This document shows positions 27,603-36,877 of a stretch of DNA of 64,000 nt, piece after piece. The notes under the pieces are model-generated. The model had not been told where the DNA came from. It saw only the letters and a program-made list of their open reading frames with translations, and did not search any database. Position numbers and translations under genes: made by a program. Location: contig JAJDAN010000060.1 in assembly GCA_029261855.1 (NCBI GenBank), positions 36,201 to 100,200 on the forward strand. The letters run 5' to 3'. This stretch comes from Deltaproteobacteria bacterium. GTDB taxonomy: Bacteria > Myxococcota_A > UBA9160 > UBA4427. Within the stretch, counting starts at the first letter, position 1. Every line of letters starts with the position of its first letter.

Positions 27603-28880
27603 TCAGAACTCGTAGTAGATCTGCGTGCCCAGGTAGTGGGAATCGTCGGCAAGCTTGCCGCCGTTGCCCTTCGGGTACGCGTCCGCGAGGTCGTCACTGG
27701 CCTCGTACTTGTACTCGACCTTCCAGGTCAGGTTTTCGGTGAGTGCGTAGTCCAGCGTCGACGTCCAGGAGTACAGGTCCCCGTTGTCGTCGCTACCAAA
27801 GGCGTTTTCGAGGTGCGCATACTCGAAGCGCGCCCCCATGCCCAGGTCGTCCGTCAACGCGTGGCGTCCGCCGAGAGCGAAGCCGTTGGTCGTGAAGTCG
27901 ACGCCACCGATGTCATCCACGTAGAAGTAGTCGTAGTTGAACCACAGCAGCAGGCTGTCGGTCGGCGTCATCTCGACCACGGCGTCGAGGATGACGAGTT
28001 CGTCGCCCTCACCTTCCAGGTCGGAGTCGTACATACCGTTGAACAGGAAGGTCATGCTGTCGTTGCCCCAGCCGGCCTGCCACATGACGCCCTTGCTCAT
28101 GTTGGTGTCGAACTGCTGGTTGCTGAGGCCGTTGACGGCGCCCACCGTCATGGTGAAGCCGTTGTCGAAGTCCTGCCCCACCAAGACGCCTGTCTGGGAG
28201 AAGGGCTGGAAGTTGGTGTACATGAAGCCGCGCGTGATGTTCACGTTGTTCGGGGCGCCGGCCACCTCGTAGCCGATCAGCGTGCCGAACTTACCGGCAG
28301 TGATCGTCTGGTCCCAGGGCGTCAGGTACGAGACGTTGGCCGAGACCACCCAGATGTCGTTGCCGTTCTGGTTGCCCGTGCTGGTGCAGGGGCCGCGAGC
28401 GATGTTGCAGGTTTCAGCCAGCGCCGTCGCCGTCGCACCGTAGGTCATCTCGAAGTGGTAGCCGGCCGGGCTCTCTTCGGTCGGCGCCCGATCCATGATG
28501 AACCAAGCCTCGTCGAACTGGAAGCTGTTGTGGTCGGGGTGGAACGGGTTCGAGTAGGTGTTGTTCGTCCCAGCGTTGGGCTTGCGCGGATTGTTGAAGT
28601 TCCAGAAGTAACTGGCCGCCACCCATCCGCTGAAGTCCGTGGACTCCAGGAAGGACGAAAGCCCCGAGGACGATCCTCGCTCGTCCTCGATACCGGCCTC
28701 CTTGATGACGCCTTGCTGTTCGTCGATCTGTTCTTGTTGCGATTCGATCTGGTCCTGGAGCTTCAGGACCATCTCGCGCATTTCTCGCATTTCGTCCTGG
28801 ACGTCGGTCGCCCCGGCAGTCGCCGCAAACATTGCGACGCCAGCCGTGACGGCCAGCAGGCACTTGATGGTGGAACGCAT
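27603..28880 (-). CDS. Outer-membrane beta-barrel (porin-like) protein, first paralogue
   Basis: 425 residues from ATG 28880, preceded by GAGGAGA. A signal peptide (KCLLAVTAGVAMFAATAGA) is followed by a short coiled coil (EMREMREMVLKLQDQIESQQ and on), then a long Gly/Asn/aromatic-rich region with alternating strands and a terminal Phe (YYEF), typical of a BAM-assembled barrel. It resembles the BBP2/OmpL-like porin family. FSGWVAASYFWNFNNPRKPN and FQFDEAWFIMDR are shared with the paralogue at 29264. The N-terminal coiled coil may trimerise or bind peptidoglycan. Solute specificity unknown. Confidence 0.78.
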   Translation of the reverse strand: MRSTIKCLLAVTAGVAMFAATAGATDVQDEMREMREMVLKLQDQIESQQEQIDEQQGVIKEAGIEDERGSSSGLSSFLESTDFSGWVAASYFWNFNNPRKPNAGTNNTYSNPFHPDHNSFQFDEAWFIMDRAPTEESPAGYHFEMTYGATATALAETCNIARGPCTSTGNQNGNDIWVVSANVSYLTPWDQTITAGKFGTLIGYEVAGAPNNVNITRGFMYTNFQPFSQTGVLVGQDFDNGFTMTVGAVNGLSNQQFDTNMSKGVMWQAGWGNDSMTFLFNGMYDSDLEGEGDELVILDAVVEMTPTDSLLLWFNYDYFYVDDIGGVDFTTNGFALGGRHALTDDLGMGARFEYAHLENAFGSDDNGDLYSWTSTLDYALTENLTWKVEYKYEASDDLADAYPKGNGGKLADDSHYLGTQIYYEF

Positions 28881-29263
28881 GGAATAAAGGTCTCCTCGGA
28901 AAACGGATTGATCCGCACCTACGCAGAGCAATCCGCGTGCCGCCCCGACCCGCACGCAAAGTCGTGCCTCGCACGACTCGTGTGTGCCTTGAGTTGCCCA
29001 GGGATGTCCAAGGAGGCTCCCCGGCCTGCCCAATGCGAGGGCGCGGCGTGCACAATTCCAATGCTTGGGGAGCGGCCGCAGTCTACCGAACGGTGGTTGG
29101 TTCGAAAGCGTATGGAAAGGGCTACGTGCGGCCGCCGGCGCACCGCTGAAAAGCGGTATGGGCCTGTCTCTGCAGTGGATTTCGCGAGACGCGGTCGGCG
29201 TGGTGATTTCGAGTCAGACCTGGGCCGCTTCGGTGATCAGCGGAAGCGGCCCAGGTCCGGGCG
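28881..29263. other. Intergenic region between the two porin genes
   Basis: 383 bp, no gene. It contains the upstream region of the first porin with an 8-bp perfect inverted repeat (AGTCGTGC 28960-28967 with GCACGACT 28971-28978), about 80 bp before the start codon. The far end has the hairpin at 29218-29256. A clear sigma70 promoter was not found on the minus strand. Confidence 0.5.
29218..29256 (-). terminator. Strong 14-bp hairpin after the second porin gene
   Basis: ACCTGGGCCGCTTC (29218-29231) and its exact complement (29243-29256) enclose an 11-nt loop, 8 nt past the porin stop on the minus strand. No T run follows, so it is either an atypical terminator or an RNA-stabilising 3' stem. 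Confidence 0.6.
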
Positions 29264-30583
29264 TCAGAACGTGTAGTAGAGCTGGCTTCCCAGGAAGACG
29301 GCGTGGCCGTTCGCGCCGTTGCGACCGTCGCGGTAGCTGTCACCGAGACCGCTGCCGCCGGTCTCGTACTTGGCCTCGACCTTTCCGATGAGAGCCTGGG
29401 TCAGTGCGTAGTCGAGGGTTCCGGTGATCGACCAGAGATCGCCATCGAGAGGGCGGAGTGTGTCGTTGCCGTCGCGGAAGCGCGCGACCCCATCGGCGTC
29501 GAAGTGCGCGTACTCGACCCGGCCGCCGACACCGAGGTCCTGGGTGAGCGCGACGTGACCTCCGACGGAAAGACCGACGCCCCAGGGATGCTCGCCGTCC
29601 TGCTGGGTGTCGATGTAGTCGAAATTCAACCAGAAGAAGACATCGTCGGTGGGGGCGATCTCCGCGACGACGTCGAGCAGCCAGCGGTCCCGCCCATCGC
29701 CTGCGAAGTCGTCGGTGTAGAAGCCGTTCAGGTGCAGTGCCGCCGTGTCGTTCGCCCAGCCGATCTGCCACAGCGCCCCGAGGCCGCTGTTCGAGTTCGG
29801 TTGGTCGGCTCCGAAACCGTTGACGACGCCCAGCTTGTACCCGAGACCGCTGTCGAGGCGTTGGGAAGCGAGCACTCCCGTGTGCGAGATGGGTTGGAAG
29901 AGGTTGTAGGTGAAGCCGCGCGTGATGTTCACGTTGTTGGGCGCACCCGCGACCTCGTAGCCTATGGTCGTGGCGAATTTTCCGGCGGTCAGGGTGGGGC
30001 CCCACGGCGTGAGGTACGAGACGTTCGCGGCGGGTATCCAGAGGTCGTTGCCGTTCAGGTTGCCGTCACTCGCGCTGCCGTTCTCGATGTTCGAGAACGC
30101 CGTGGCCGTCGCGCCGAAGACGATCTCCACGTGGAAGCCGGCGGGGCTCTCTCGCGTCGCCGGGCGGTCCATCACGAACCAGGCCTCGTCGAACTGGAAG
30201 CTGTTGGCATCCGCGTGGAAGGGGTTCGAGAAGGGCCCGTTCCCGCCGGCATTGGGCTTGCGCGGGTCGTTCGTGTTCCAGAAGTAGCTGGCCGCCACCC
30301 AGCCCCGGAAGTCCGTGAGCTGTAGGAACGTGGACAGACGAGAGCCCGAGCCGCGGTCCTCGAGTCCGATCTCGCGCAGGGCTTCGTCCTGGGCCTCGAT
30401 CCGGCGCTCCTGGGCGTCCACGCGGTCCTGCAGGGCGAGCAGGGTCTCCCGCATCTCCCGCAGCTCGTTGGCGCCGTCGGAGACGATCGCGCCGGCCGGG
30501 GTCGCCAGCAGTAGGGCCGCCAGCGATGCAAGCAGAGGCACCCGCAATGCCAGAGGCAGGGCTTTGAAGTCGGGGGGCTTCAT
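29264..30583 (-). CDS. Outer-membrane beta-barrel (porin-like) protein, second paralogue
   Basis: 439 residues from ATG 30583. Same plan as the neighbour at 27603: signal peptide (LASLAALLLATPAGA), coiled coil (LREMRETLLALQDRVDAQER), a linker, then FRGWVAASYFWNTNDPRKPN and the barrel ending LYYTF with terminal Phe. Shared blocks through the length (FQFDEAWFVMD, LTAGKFATTIGYEVAGAPNN, ITRGFTYNLFQPISHTGVL) show a tandem duplication. It follows purC by 63 bp on the same strand. A hairpin covers the bases just before its start codon. Confidence 0.78.
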   Translation of the reverse strand: MKPPDFKALPLALRVPLLASLAALLLATPAGAIVSDGANELREMRETLLALQDRVDAQERRIEAQDEALREIGLEDRGSGSRLSTFLQLTDFRGWVAASYFWNTNDPRKPNAGGNGPFSNPFHADANSFQFDEAWFVMDRPATRESPAGFHVEIVFGATATAFSNIENGSASDGNLNGNDLWIPAANVSYLTPWGPTLTAGKFATTIGYEVAGAPNNVNITRGFTYNLFQPISHTGVLASQRLDSGLGYKLGVVNGFGADQPNSNSGLGALWQIGWANDTAALHLNGFYTDDFAGDGRDRWLLDVVAEIAPTDDVFFWLNFDYIDTQQDGEHPWGVGLSVGGHVALTQDLGVGGRVEYAHFDADGVARFRDGNDTLRPLDGDLWSITGTLDYALTQALIGKVEAKYETGGSGLGDSYRDGRNGANGHAVFLGSQLYYTF

Positions 30584-30607
30584 CCCCGATAGGATCGGCG
30601 ATCGGGG
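30584..30607 (-). promoter_or_regulatory. Hairpin masking the second porin's start region
   Basis: CCCCGAT (30584-30590) and ATCGGGG (30601-30607) can pair across 10 nt. On the minus strand the stem ends directly at the ATG and includes the GGGG that would serve as ribosome binding site. Possible translational control. Confidence 0.4.
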
Positions 30608-30646
30608 CGGCAGGGAGTAGGGCGAAAAGCCCTCATGTCGAGGTCG

Positions 30647-31633
30647 TCAGCCGATCCCGAGGTTGCGCTGGATCCGAGCCTTCGGCTCTTCCACGTTCGG
30701 CTCGAAGCGCTGTCCGGTCACCTGCTCGAAGATCTCGATGTAGCGACGCGCCGCCTCACAGCGGACCTCGATGGGAAGGGCAGGCGGCGGACCGTCGCCC
30801 CTGTAGCCCTGCTCACCGAGCCACAGGCGGACGTATTCCTTGTCGATGGCGGGAGGGCTCTCGCCCTTCGACATCGCCGTCTCGTAGCCGTCCCGGTACC
30901 AGTAGCGGGACGAGTCCGGCGTGTGGATCTCGTCGATCACCACGACCTTGCCGTCGGGTCCGAGGCCGAGCTCGTACTTCGTGTCGACCAGGATCAGGCC
31001 GCGGCTGGCCGCGAAGTCCTGCCCGAGGCGGAACAGATCACCGGTGATGCGCGCGGCCTCGTCGTACAGCGCCTCGCTGATCGCGCCGTTGCGGATCAGT
31101 TCGTCGCGAGACGTCAGCGCGTCGTGCTCACCCTGGACGGCCTTGGTGGTGGGGGTCAGGAGCGGCTCCGGGAGGGGCTGATGGCGGTGCATGCCGTCCG
31201 GCAGCTGGTGACCGCAATAGCTCCGCTCGCCTCGCTCGTACGCGGTCCAGATCGAGGTGTTGGTCGAGCCCGTGAGATAGCCGCGGTACACGAACTCGAC
31301 CGGCAGCAGCTCGCACTCCTGCACCGTCGAGACACAGGGGTCCGGCACGTCGATCAGGTGATTGGGGATCGCACCGCGTGTCTTCTCGAACCAGAACGCC
31401 GCCAGCTGGTTGAGCACCTGACCCTTCAGCGGGATCGTGCCGACGACGACGTCGAAGCAGCTCACGCGGTCGGTCACGACGATCGTACGGCGCTCGCCCT
31501 GCACGTAGCTGTCGCGGACCTTGCCCGGATGGCGCACCCCGAGTCCTTCGAAGTTCGTGTCCTGCAGGGTGTGCTCACAGAGCTCGGCGAGCAGCGCGTC
31601 GTCGATGGTTCCGGTCTTCGTTCCGGCGGGCAT
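30647..31633 (-). CDS. purC: Phosphoribosylaminoimidazole-succinocarboxamide synthase
   Basis: 328 residues from ATG 31633, with GAGGAGAC upstream; longer than the 240-residue E. coli type and similar in form to the yeast ADE1-like class. It joins aspartate to CAIR in purine synthesis using ATP. Seen: HPGKVRDSYV; TDRVSCFDVVVGTIPLKGQV; PVEFVYRGYLTGSTNTSIW; LILVDTKYELGL; and EIHTPDSSRYWY. Divergent from the small membrane protein at 31702; purF lies 600 bp further on the other strand, so two purine genes are close but not in one operon. Confidence 0.94.
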   Translation of the reverse strand: MPAGTKTGTIDDALLAELCEHTLQDTNFEGLGVRHPGKVRDSYVQGERRTIVVTDRVSCFDVVVGTIPLKGQVLNQLAAFWFEKTRGAIPNHLIDVPDPCVSTVQECELLPVEFVYRGYLTGSTNTSIWTAYERGERSYCGHQLPDGMHRHQPLPEPLLTPTTKAVQGEHDALTSRDELIRNGAISEALYDEAARITGDLFRLGQDFAASRGLILVDTKYELGLGPDGKVVVIDEIHTPDSSRYWYRDGYETAMSKGESPPAIDKEYVRLWLGEQGYRGDGPPPALPIEVRCEAARRYIEIFEQVTGQRFEPNVEEPKARIQRNLGIG

Positions 31634-31701
31634 GGGGGCGGGTCTCCTCGATGGGAAGCCGCGTATTCTATCAATCTCGCGGCCGCCGCTAGACTGCACG
31701 G

Positions 31702-32094
31702 GTGACTTCAGAGGACCGGCAAGCGGGTGGATCGGATCGAACGCCGTCTCGAAGCGCCGTGATCGGGCCGATCGCAGCGGGCGTGATCCTCGACCTCGTC
31801 GACTTCGCGACGCTGGGGCCGATCGGGCTGTGGGCCGGTCTCGTGTTGGGAGGCGCAGCGGGCTATCTGCTCGCGACCGGGATGGGTGTGCGGCACGATC
31901 GTCGGCTGGGCTACGCGCTCGCAGCGGGCGCCTACTGCACGCTGCCATTCACCGCCTATCTGCCCGCAGCGACCTTGCTGGGTGCCCTGATCCGCCTGCG
32001 AGAGAAGGATCCGGTCGCAGCGGAACCGGAACTCCCGGCGTCCGAGCGTCCGGCCATCCCGGCCGCGTACGAATCCCGCTGGGACGACGACTGA
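31702..32094 (+). CDS. Small membrane protein, unrecognised
   Basis: 130 residues from GTG 31702. Three hydrophobic stretches are visible (VIGPIAAGVILDLVDFATL, GLWAGLVLGGAAGYLLATGM and YALAAGAYCTLPFTAYLPAA), with a hydrophilic N terminus and an acidic C-terminal tail. I do not recognise a family. It is divergent from purC across 68 bp. Base composition and codon use match its neighbours and the hydrophobic pattern is coherent, so it is probably a real gene. Confidence 0.65.
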   Translation: MTSEDRQAGGSDRTPSRSAVIGPIAAGVILDLVDFATLGPIGLWAGLVLGGAAGYLLATGMGVRHDRRLGYALAAGAYCTLPFTAYLPAATLLGALIRLREKDPVAAEPELPASERPAIPAAYESRWDDD

Positions 32095-32231
32095 GGTCAC
32101 CCGCGCCCTCGTGTCCGGTCGAATTCTCCTGCGTCGACGCGCGCTTGCGCGCGCGGGGCTCGTTTGACCCCGGCCGGACCGCCCGGTAGACTGCGCGCGC
32201 CCGCTGCCACCCTCCAACCCCCGGAGCCCCG

Positions 32232-33824
32232 ATGACGGTCCCCCCGTTCGGCCCCTCGGATCCCGCGCTGGCGTCGTCGCGCGGCATCTCTTCGTCGCGT
32301 CACCCCGGTGGCTGCCAAGCGGCCTGCAAGCAGGCGCGGGACACCGGGTCCTTGGGACTGCCGGAAGACCGGGCCGAAGCCCTGCGGGCCGAGCACGAGG
32401 CGGACCACTTCCACGATGAGTGTGGAGTCTTTGGGATCCAGGGCCACGATGAGGCCGCACACATCGTCTATCTCGGGCTCTACGCCCTGCAGCACCGCGG
32501 GCAGGAGAGCTGCGGCATCGTCGCTTCGAACGGGCGCGAGCACACCGTTCACCGGGCGATGGGCCGCGTGGCCGACACCTTCAGCGACAAGATCCTCGCG
32601 CGCATCGAGGGTCGCCACGCCATCGGTCACGTGCGCTACTCGACCGCCGGCGAGAGCCACCTGCGGAACGCCCAGCCCATCTACGCCAAGACCGACGGCG
32701 GTCCGGTGTCGATCGCGCACAACGGCAACCTCGTGAATGCGGTCGCCATCCGTCAGGAACTCGAGGGTCGCGGCGCGATCTTCTCTTCGAGCAACGACAG
32801 CGAAGTCATCCTGCATTTGTTGGCGCGTTCCCGGGAGGGCGCGCTCGAGGATCGGCTCATCGACGCCCTTTCCCGGGTGAAGGGCGCCTTCAGCATCGTG
32901 ATGCTGACGGACGAGACCCTGATCGCCGCGCGCGACCCGAATGGCTTCCGCCCGCTCAGTCTGGGCCGGCTCGGCAGCTCGTGGGTGGTGGCCAGCGAGA
33001 CCTGCGCCCTCGACCTCATCGGCGCGACCTTCGAGCGCGACGTCGAGCCCGGTGAGGTCGTCGTCATTCGCCGCGGTCGCCTGCGCAGCCTGCGTCCCTT
33101 CACGCGCGACACCCGCGAGACCTTCTGCATCTTCGAGTACATCTACTTCGCTCGCCCCGACTCGAACCTGATGCGTCACAACGTCTACGCGTACCGCAAG
33201 GAGCTGGGTCGGGTGCTCGCCCGCGAACACCCGGCGGACGCCGACATGGTCGTGCCCGTGCTCGACTCGGGGACGCCGGCCGCCCTCGGTTTCGCCGAGG
33301 AGTCGGGTATCCCCTACGAGACGGCGCTCATCCGAAACCACTATGTGCAGCGCTCCTTCATCGAGCCCGCCCAGTCGATCCGCGACTTCCGCGTCAAGGT
33401 CAAGCACAACGCGATCCGCGGCTTCCTCGAGGGCAAACGCGTCGCCCTGGTCGACGACTCGATCATCCGCGGGACGACCCTCGTGAAGATCGTGGCGATG
33501 TTGCGCAGCGCGGGCGCGCGCGAGGTCCACGTGCGGATCTCGTCGCCTCCTTCCGTGGGACCGTGCCACTACGGGATCGACACCCCGGACCAGGAAGAGC
33601 TGGTGGCCCATCGCATGACGCCCCAGGAGATCGGCGAGATGCTGGGTGCCGATTCCATCGGGTACCTGTCCCTCGAAGGTCTCCGCGCGACGTCGAACAC
33701 CCAGCTCAAGCGGGGCTTCTGCGACGCGTGCTTCTCGCTCGAGTACCCGGTCCCGGTCTCGGAAGAAGACGGCGCACCCCAGCTGTCGCTTTTCCGGTCC
33801 GTCGAGGACGATCTCGACTCGTGA
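32232..33824 (+). CDS. purF: Amidophosphoribosyltransferase
   Basis: 530 residues from ATG 32232. It catalyses the first step of purine synthesis, PRPP and glutamine to phosphoribosylamine. The N-terminal nucleophile Cys64 lies in DHFHDECGVFGIQGH, so a propeptide of 63 residues would need to be removed, longer than usual; the real start may be further in. Seen: LQHRGQESCGI; HVRYSTAGES; the PRPP loop VALVDDSIIRGTT; and FCDACFSLEYPV with the Cys pair that binds [4Fe-4S] in the B. subtilis-type enzyme. The stop overlaps the next gene. Confidence 0.95.
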   Translation: MTVPPFGPSDPALASSRGISSSRHPGGCQAACKQARDTGSLGLPEDRAEALRAEHEADHFHDECGVFGIQGHDEAAHIVYLGLYALQHRGQESCGIVASNGREHTVHRAMGRVADTFSDKILARIEGRHAIGHVRYSTAGESHLRNAQPIYAKTDGGPVSIAHNGNLVNAVAIRQELEGRGAIFSSSNDSEVILHLLARSREGALEDRLIDALSRVKGAFSIVMLTDETLIAARDPNGFRPLSLGRLGSSWVVASETCALDLIGATFERDVEPGEVVVIRRGRLRSLRPFTRDTRETFCIFEYIYFARPDSNLMRHNVYAYRKELGRVLAREHPADADMVVPVLDSGTPAALGFAEESGIPYETALIRNHYVQRSFIEPAQSIRDFRVKVKHNAIRGFLEGKRVALVDDSIIRGTTLVKIVAMLRSAGAREVHVRISSPPSVGPCHYGIDTPDQEELVAHRMTPQEIGEMLGADSIGYLSLEGLRATSNTQLKRGFCDACFSLEYPVPVSEEDGAPQLSLFRSVEDDLDS

Positions 33825-35218
33825 CCGAGCGGATTCCGGGGCGTCTCGATCGCCAGCAGCTCGAGCACAAGATCGAGTCCGGAGAGATCGAGACCGTCAT
33901 CACCGCGATCCCGGACCTCTACGGTCGCCTGATGGGCAAGCGCATCGTCGGGCGCTTCTTTCTGGAAGAAATCGCGGACGACGGCATGCACGCCTGCGAC
34001 TACCTCTATGCGTCGGACATGGAGATGGACCCGACTCCCGGCTACGCGTTCACCAGCTGGGCGACCGGTTACGGCGACATGCGTCTCGTCCCGGACATGT
34101 CCAGCCTGCGCAAGGCAGACTGGCTGGACCGCACTGCGATCGTGCTGTGCCATTCCCTCGAGGAAGAGCGTGACGAACGGATTGCCGTGGCGCCGCGCTC
34201 GATCCTCGAGCGTCAGGTGGAGCGCGCCGCCGCCAAGGGCTTCGTCGCGCACACCGCCAGCGAGCTCGAGTTCTTCCTCTTCCGGGAGAGCTTCGACGAG
34301 GCGCGCGACCAGGCCTACCACAGGCTGCAGACCCGGGAGGCCTACAACGAGGACTACAACCTGCTGGCAGGCGCCTACGCGGAGCCCATCCTCGGTGCGA
34401 TTCGTCGGCACGTGGACGCGTCGGGCATCCCCGTCGAGTTCAGCAAGGGCGAGGCGAGCGCCGGACAGCACGAGCTGAACCTGCGCTACGCGACCGCTCT
34501 CGAGATGGCGGACCGGCACGTCCTGTACAAGCAGGCCGCCAAGGAGATCGCCGCCGCAAACGGCTCCGCGATCACCTTCATGGCGAAGTGGGACACGCAG
34601 CACGCGGGCAACAGCCTGCACGTACACATGAGCTTCACCGACCGCGCCGGCGGGCCGGTCTTCTCGGACGAGAACGCCGATCCGCTGCCCGGGACCCAGG
34701 CGCGTCCGTCGCAGACCTTCCGGCACGCGGTGGGAGGCCTGCTCGCGCATGCGCGAGAGCTGTCCCTGTTGTTCGCACCGAACCCGAATTCGTACAAGCG
34801 CTACGTGGAAGGCACCTTCGCGCCGACGCGCATCGCCTGGTCCTACGACAACCGCACCGTCGGCTTCCGGGTCGTCGGGCACGGTGCCGGTCTCCGCATC
34901 GAGTGTCGGATCCCCGGCGGTGACGCCAACCCGTACCTCGTGTACGCCGGCTTGATCGCGGCTGCCCTCGATGGCATCGAGTCCGGCACCGACCCGGGCC
35001 CACTCTTCGAGGGCGACGGCTACGGCTCGAAGGAGCTGCCGCGGGTTCCCGAGAGCCTGCCCGAGGCCATCGAAGCCTTTGGGGACAGCCGCTTCACGCA
35101 CGAGGCTTTCGGCGACCCGGTAGTTGCCCACCTGCTGCACTTCGCGCGCGCAGAGCTGAGAGCCCACCGGATCGCGGTCACCGACTTCGAGCGCGCCCGC
35201 TACCTCGAGAGGGGCTGA
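33821..35218 (+). CDS. Glutamine synthetase family protein
   Basis: 465 residues from the GTG overlapping the purF stop. Glutamine-synthetase fold: N-terminal beta-grasp (IPDLYGRLMGKRIVGRFF), then metal and substrate motifs TASELEFFLF, GQHELNLRYA, GNSLHVHMSF, NSYKRYVEGTFAPTRIAWSY and RIECRIPGGDANPYL. It lacks the adenylylation-loop signature of GlnA and resembles GS-like ligases that join glutamate to amines (such as PuuA-type gamma-glutamylpolyamine synthetases). Coupling to purF, a glutamine user, might hint at glutamine supply, but true GlnA activity is uncertain. Confidence 0.85.
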   Translation: MTERIPGRLDRQQLEHKIESGEIETVITAIPDLYGRLMGKRIVGRFFLEEIADDGMHACDYLYASDMEMDPTPGYAFTSWATGYGDMRLVPDMSSLRKADWLDRTAIVLCHSLEEERDERIAVAPRSILERQVERAAAKGFVAHTASELEFFLFRESFDEARDQAYHRLQTREAYNEDYNLLAGAYAEPILGAIRRHVDASGIPVEFSKGEASAGQHELNLRYATALEMADRHVLYKQAAKEIAAANGSAITFMAKWDTQHAGNSLHVHMSFTDRAGGPVFSDENADPLPGTQARPSQTFRHAVGGLLAHARELSLLFAPNPNSYKRYVEGTFAPTRIAWSYDNRTVGFRVVGHGAGLRIECRIPGGDANPYLVYAGLIAAALDGIESGTDPGPLFEGDGYGSKELPRVPESLPEAIEAFGDSRFTHEAFGDPVVAHLLHFARAELRAHRIAVTDFERARYLERG

Positions 35219-35379
35219 GCGGCGTTCACCGCCTGCTCTCGCCATCGCCCGTCTCGCGCCGTCCGCGGGCTCCTGTGTTCGCGCGCGTCAGGTTCGGACG
35301 CCGATCTCCCGATGTTCTTCGCGAGGGGATGGAATCAACGAACGGGTGCCGGAAGTCTCCGGTGCCGGAAGGCGGAGTC

Positions 35380-36837
35380 GTGCCTCGAAAGCTGCGCGTC
35401 GAATACCGGACGGAAGAAGCGTTCCGTCGCGAGTATGCGCAGAACATCGCGAAGGGTGGGATCTTCGTTCCCAGCCGGCACCAGATCGAGATGCGCGAAC
35501 GCGTGGAACTCGAGCTGGCGCTCGCGTTCTGCGACCAGTCGGTGATCCTGGCCGGCGAGGTCGTCCATTGCATCCCGCCCGAGATGGCCGAGTCCGGGGC
35601 ACAGCCCGGTGTCGCGATCCAGTTCATGATGAGCGGAGACGAGCTGCGTTCGAAGCTCGAGGGATTCGGCGGACAACCGGCGGCTGGGCACGTCGATGAG
35701 CGCCAGCTAGGAACCGGACGCCGTGTCGCGCCGCGCGCCCGGGCGCACGTACCGGCGGATCTCGAGGTCGACGGCAACTGGATCGAGGGGCACACGAGAA
35801 ACGTCAGCAGTTCGGGGGCGCTGATCGCGGTGCCCGGCGAGGCGCCGGCGGTGGGTCGCCGGGTGAAGGTCCGGATCCGCTTGCCGGGGGGCAGCGACCA
35901 GATGAAGGTCCCGGGGCAGATCGCGCGTCACGTCGATGCCGCGGGCGTGAGCTGCGTGGGTGTCCAGTTCCAGATCCCCGAGGCGCGCGAGGCCGACGTC
36001 GCCGCCTTCATGAATCGGGTGCGCTCATTGGAGCACGCCCGGCGTCTGGGCGGCATCAACGGTCCGATCGCCGCGCTGGGCATTCGCAGCGTGCTCGCGA
36101 TGTTCGGGACGACCGCTCCCGAGGGCATGTTGACCCTCAGTCGAGGCGACGAAGAAGGCTACATCGTGATCGATCGGGGAAGCCTGCGTGCGCAGGTGGG
36201 TCAGATCTCGGGTCGCGAGGCACTCGACGAGCTGCTGTCGTGGAACGAGGGCAGCTTCGCGTTCGAGGGGCAGGCGGACGAGGCCCTCGTCGCCGGCGCG
36301 GTGATCCCCGTGTCCGAAGTGACCGGCGAGGTCGCGTCGGACGCAGCCGGTACCGCCGCTTCCTTGGCCTACGAGTCCGAGACCCCCGCCGACGAGAGCG
36401 AGGAAGAACTCGTCCTGATGGATCTCGAGGAGCTCGACGCGCCGCCCCCGCCGCAGCCCGAGAGCGAGGGCGCCATCGATCTCGACGCAGAGGAGGCGAC
36501 CGGCGAGGGCAGAAGCGTCGACGAGGCGGGCGACCCGACGGGTTTCGTCCCGGACGGAGACCATTCCCTCGGCGACTTCGTCCTGGCCGACGACGAGGCG
36601 GAGGAGATCGAGGCCCGCCTGCAGCTCGATGCCGCGCCCATCGATCCGCAGTCGACCCTGGTTGCGACGGGCAAGGGCGACCGTTCCGAGCTCAGCAAGA
36701 CCGAGGAAGCCCTGCTCGACCTGGCGGCCGTCGGAATGACCGTCGCGAAGGCGGTGGAGATCATCCCCGAGGACGACGGCCCCATCTACGACGCACTTCG
36801 GAACCTGCTCGACGAGGGCTTCCTGACTCTCGCCTAG
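35380..36837 (+). CDS. PilZ-PilZ-DUF4388 protein
   Basis: 485 residues from GTG 35380, which has GGAAGGCGGAG directly upstream; ATG 35329 is an alternative. An N-terminal PilZ-like domain of the myxobacterial type (RKLRVEYRTEEAFRREYAQN, AKGGIFVPS) is followed by a second PilZ domain (RRVAPRARAHVPADLEV, TRNVSSSGALIAV), then a DUF4388 domain (IRSVLAMFGTTAPEGMLTLS, GREALDELLSWNEGSF). A long acidic linker and a C-terminal winged-helix-like segment (ALLDLAAVGMTVAKAVEII) complete it. PilZ binds c-di-GMP; DUF4388 is frequent in Myxococcota signalling proteins. Only the second PilZ retains an arginine-rich motif before the NxSxxG turn. Confidence 0.82.
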   Translation: MPRKLRVEYRTEEAFRREYAQNIAKGGIFVPSRHQIEMRERVELELALAFCDQSVILAGEVVHCIPPEMAESGAQPGVAIQFMMSGDELRSKLEGFGGQPAAGHVDERQLGTGRRVAPRARAHVPADLEVDGNWIEGHTRNVSSSGALIAVPGEAPAVGRRVKVRIRLPGGSDQMKVPGQIARHVDAAGVSCVGVQFQIPEAREADVAAFMNRVRSLEHARRLGGINGPIAALGIRSVLAMFGTTAPEGMLTLSRGDEEGYIVIDRGSLRAQVGQISGREALDELLSWNEGSFAFEGQADEALVAGAVIPVSEVTGEVASDAAGTAASLAYESETPADESEEELVLMDLEELDAPPPPQPESEGAIDLDAEEATGEGRSVDEAGDPTGFVPDGDHSLGDFVLADDEAEEIEARLQLDAAPIDPQSTLVATGKGDRSELSKTEEALLDLAAVGMTVAKAVEIIPEDDGPIYDALRNLLDEGFLTLA

Positions 36838-36840
36838 CTG

Positions 36841-36858
36841 GCGAAGCGTAGGCTTCGC
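36841..36858 (+). terminator. Hairpin after the PilZ-DUF4388 gene
   Basis: GCGAAGC (36841-36847), 4-nt loop, GCTTCGC (36852-36858), starting 3 nt after the stop codon. No T run. Confidence 0.45.
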
Positions 36859-36877
36859 TTGCGACGGAAGCCGAGAT

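Noticed and set aside
31708..32460. Minus-strand 250-codon frame opposite the small membrane protein and purF start
   Set aside because: Arg/Pro-rich shadow; the plus strand gives coherent membrane segments.
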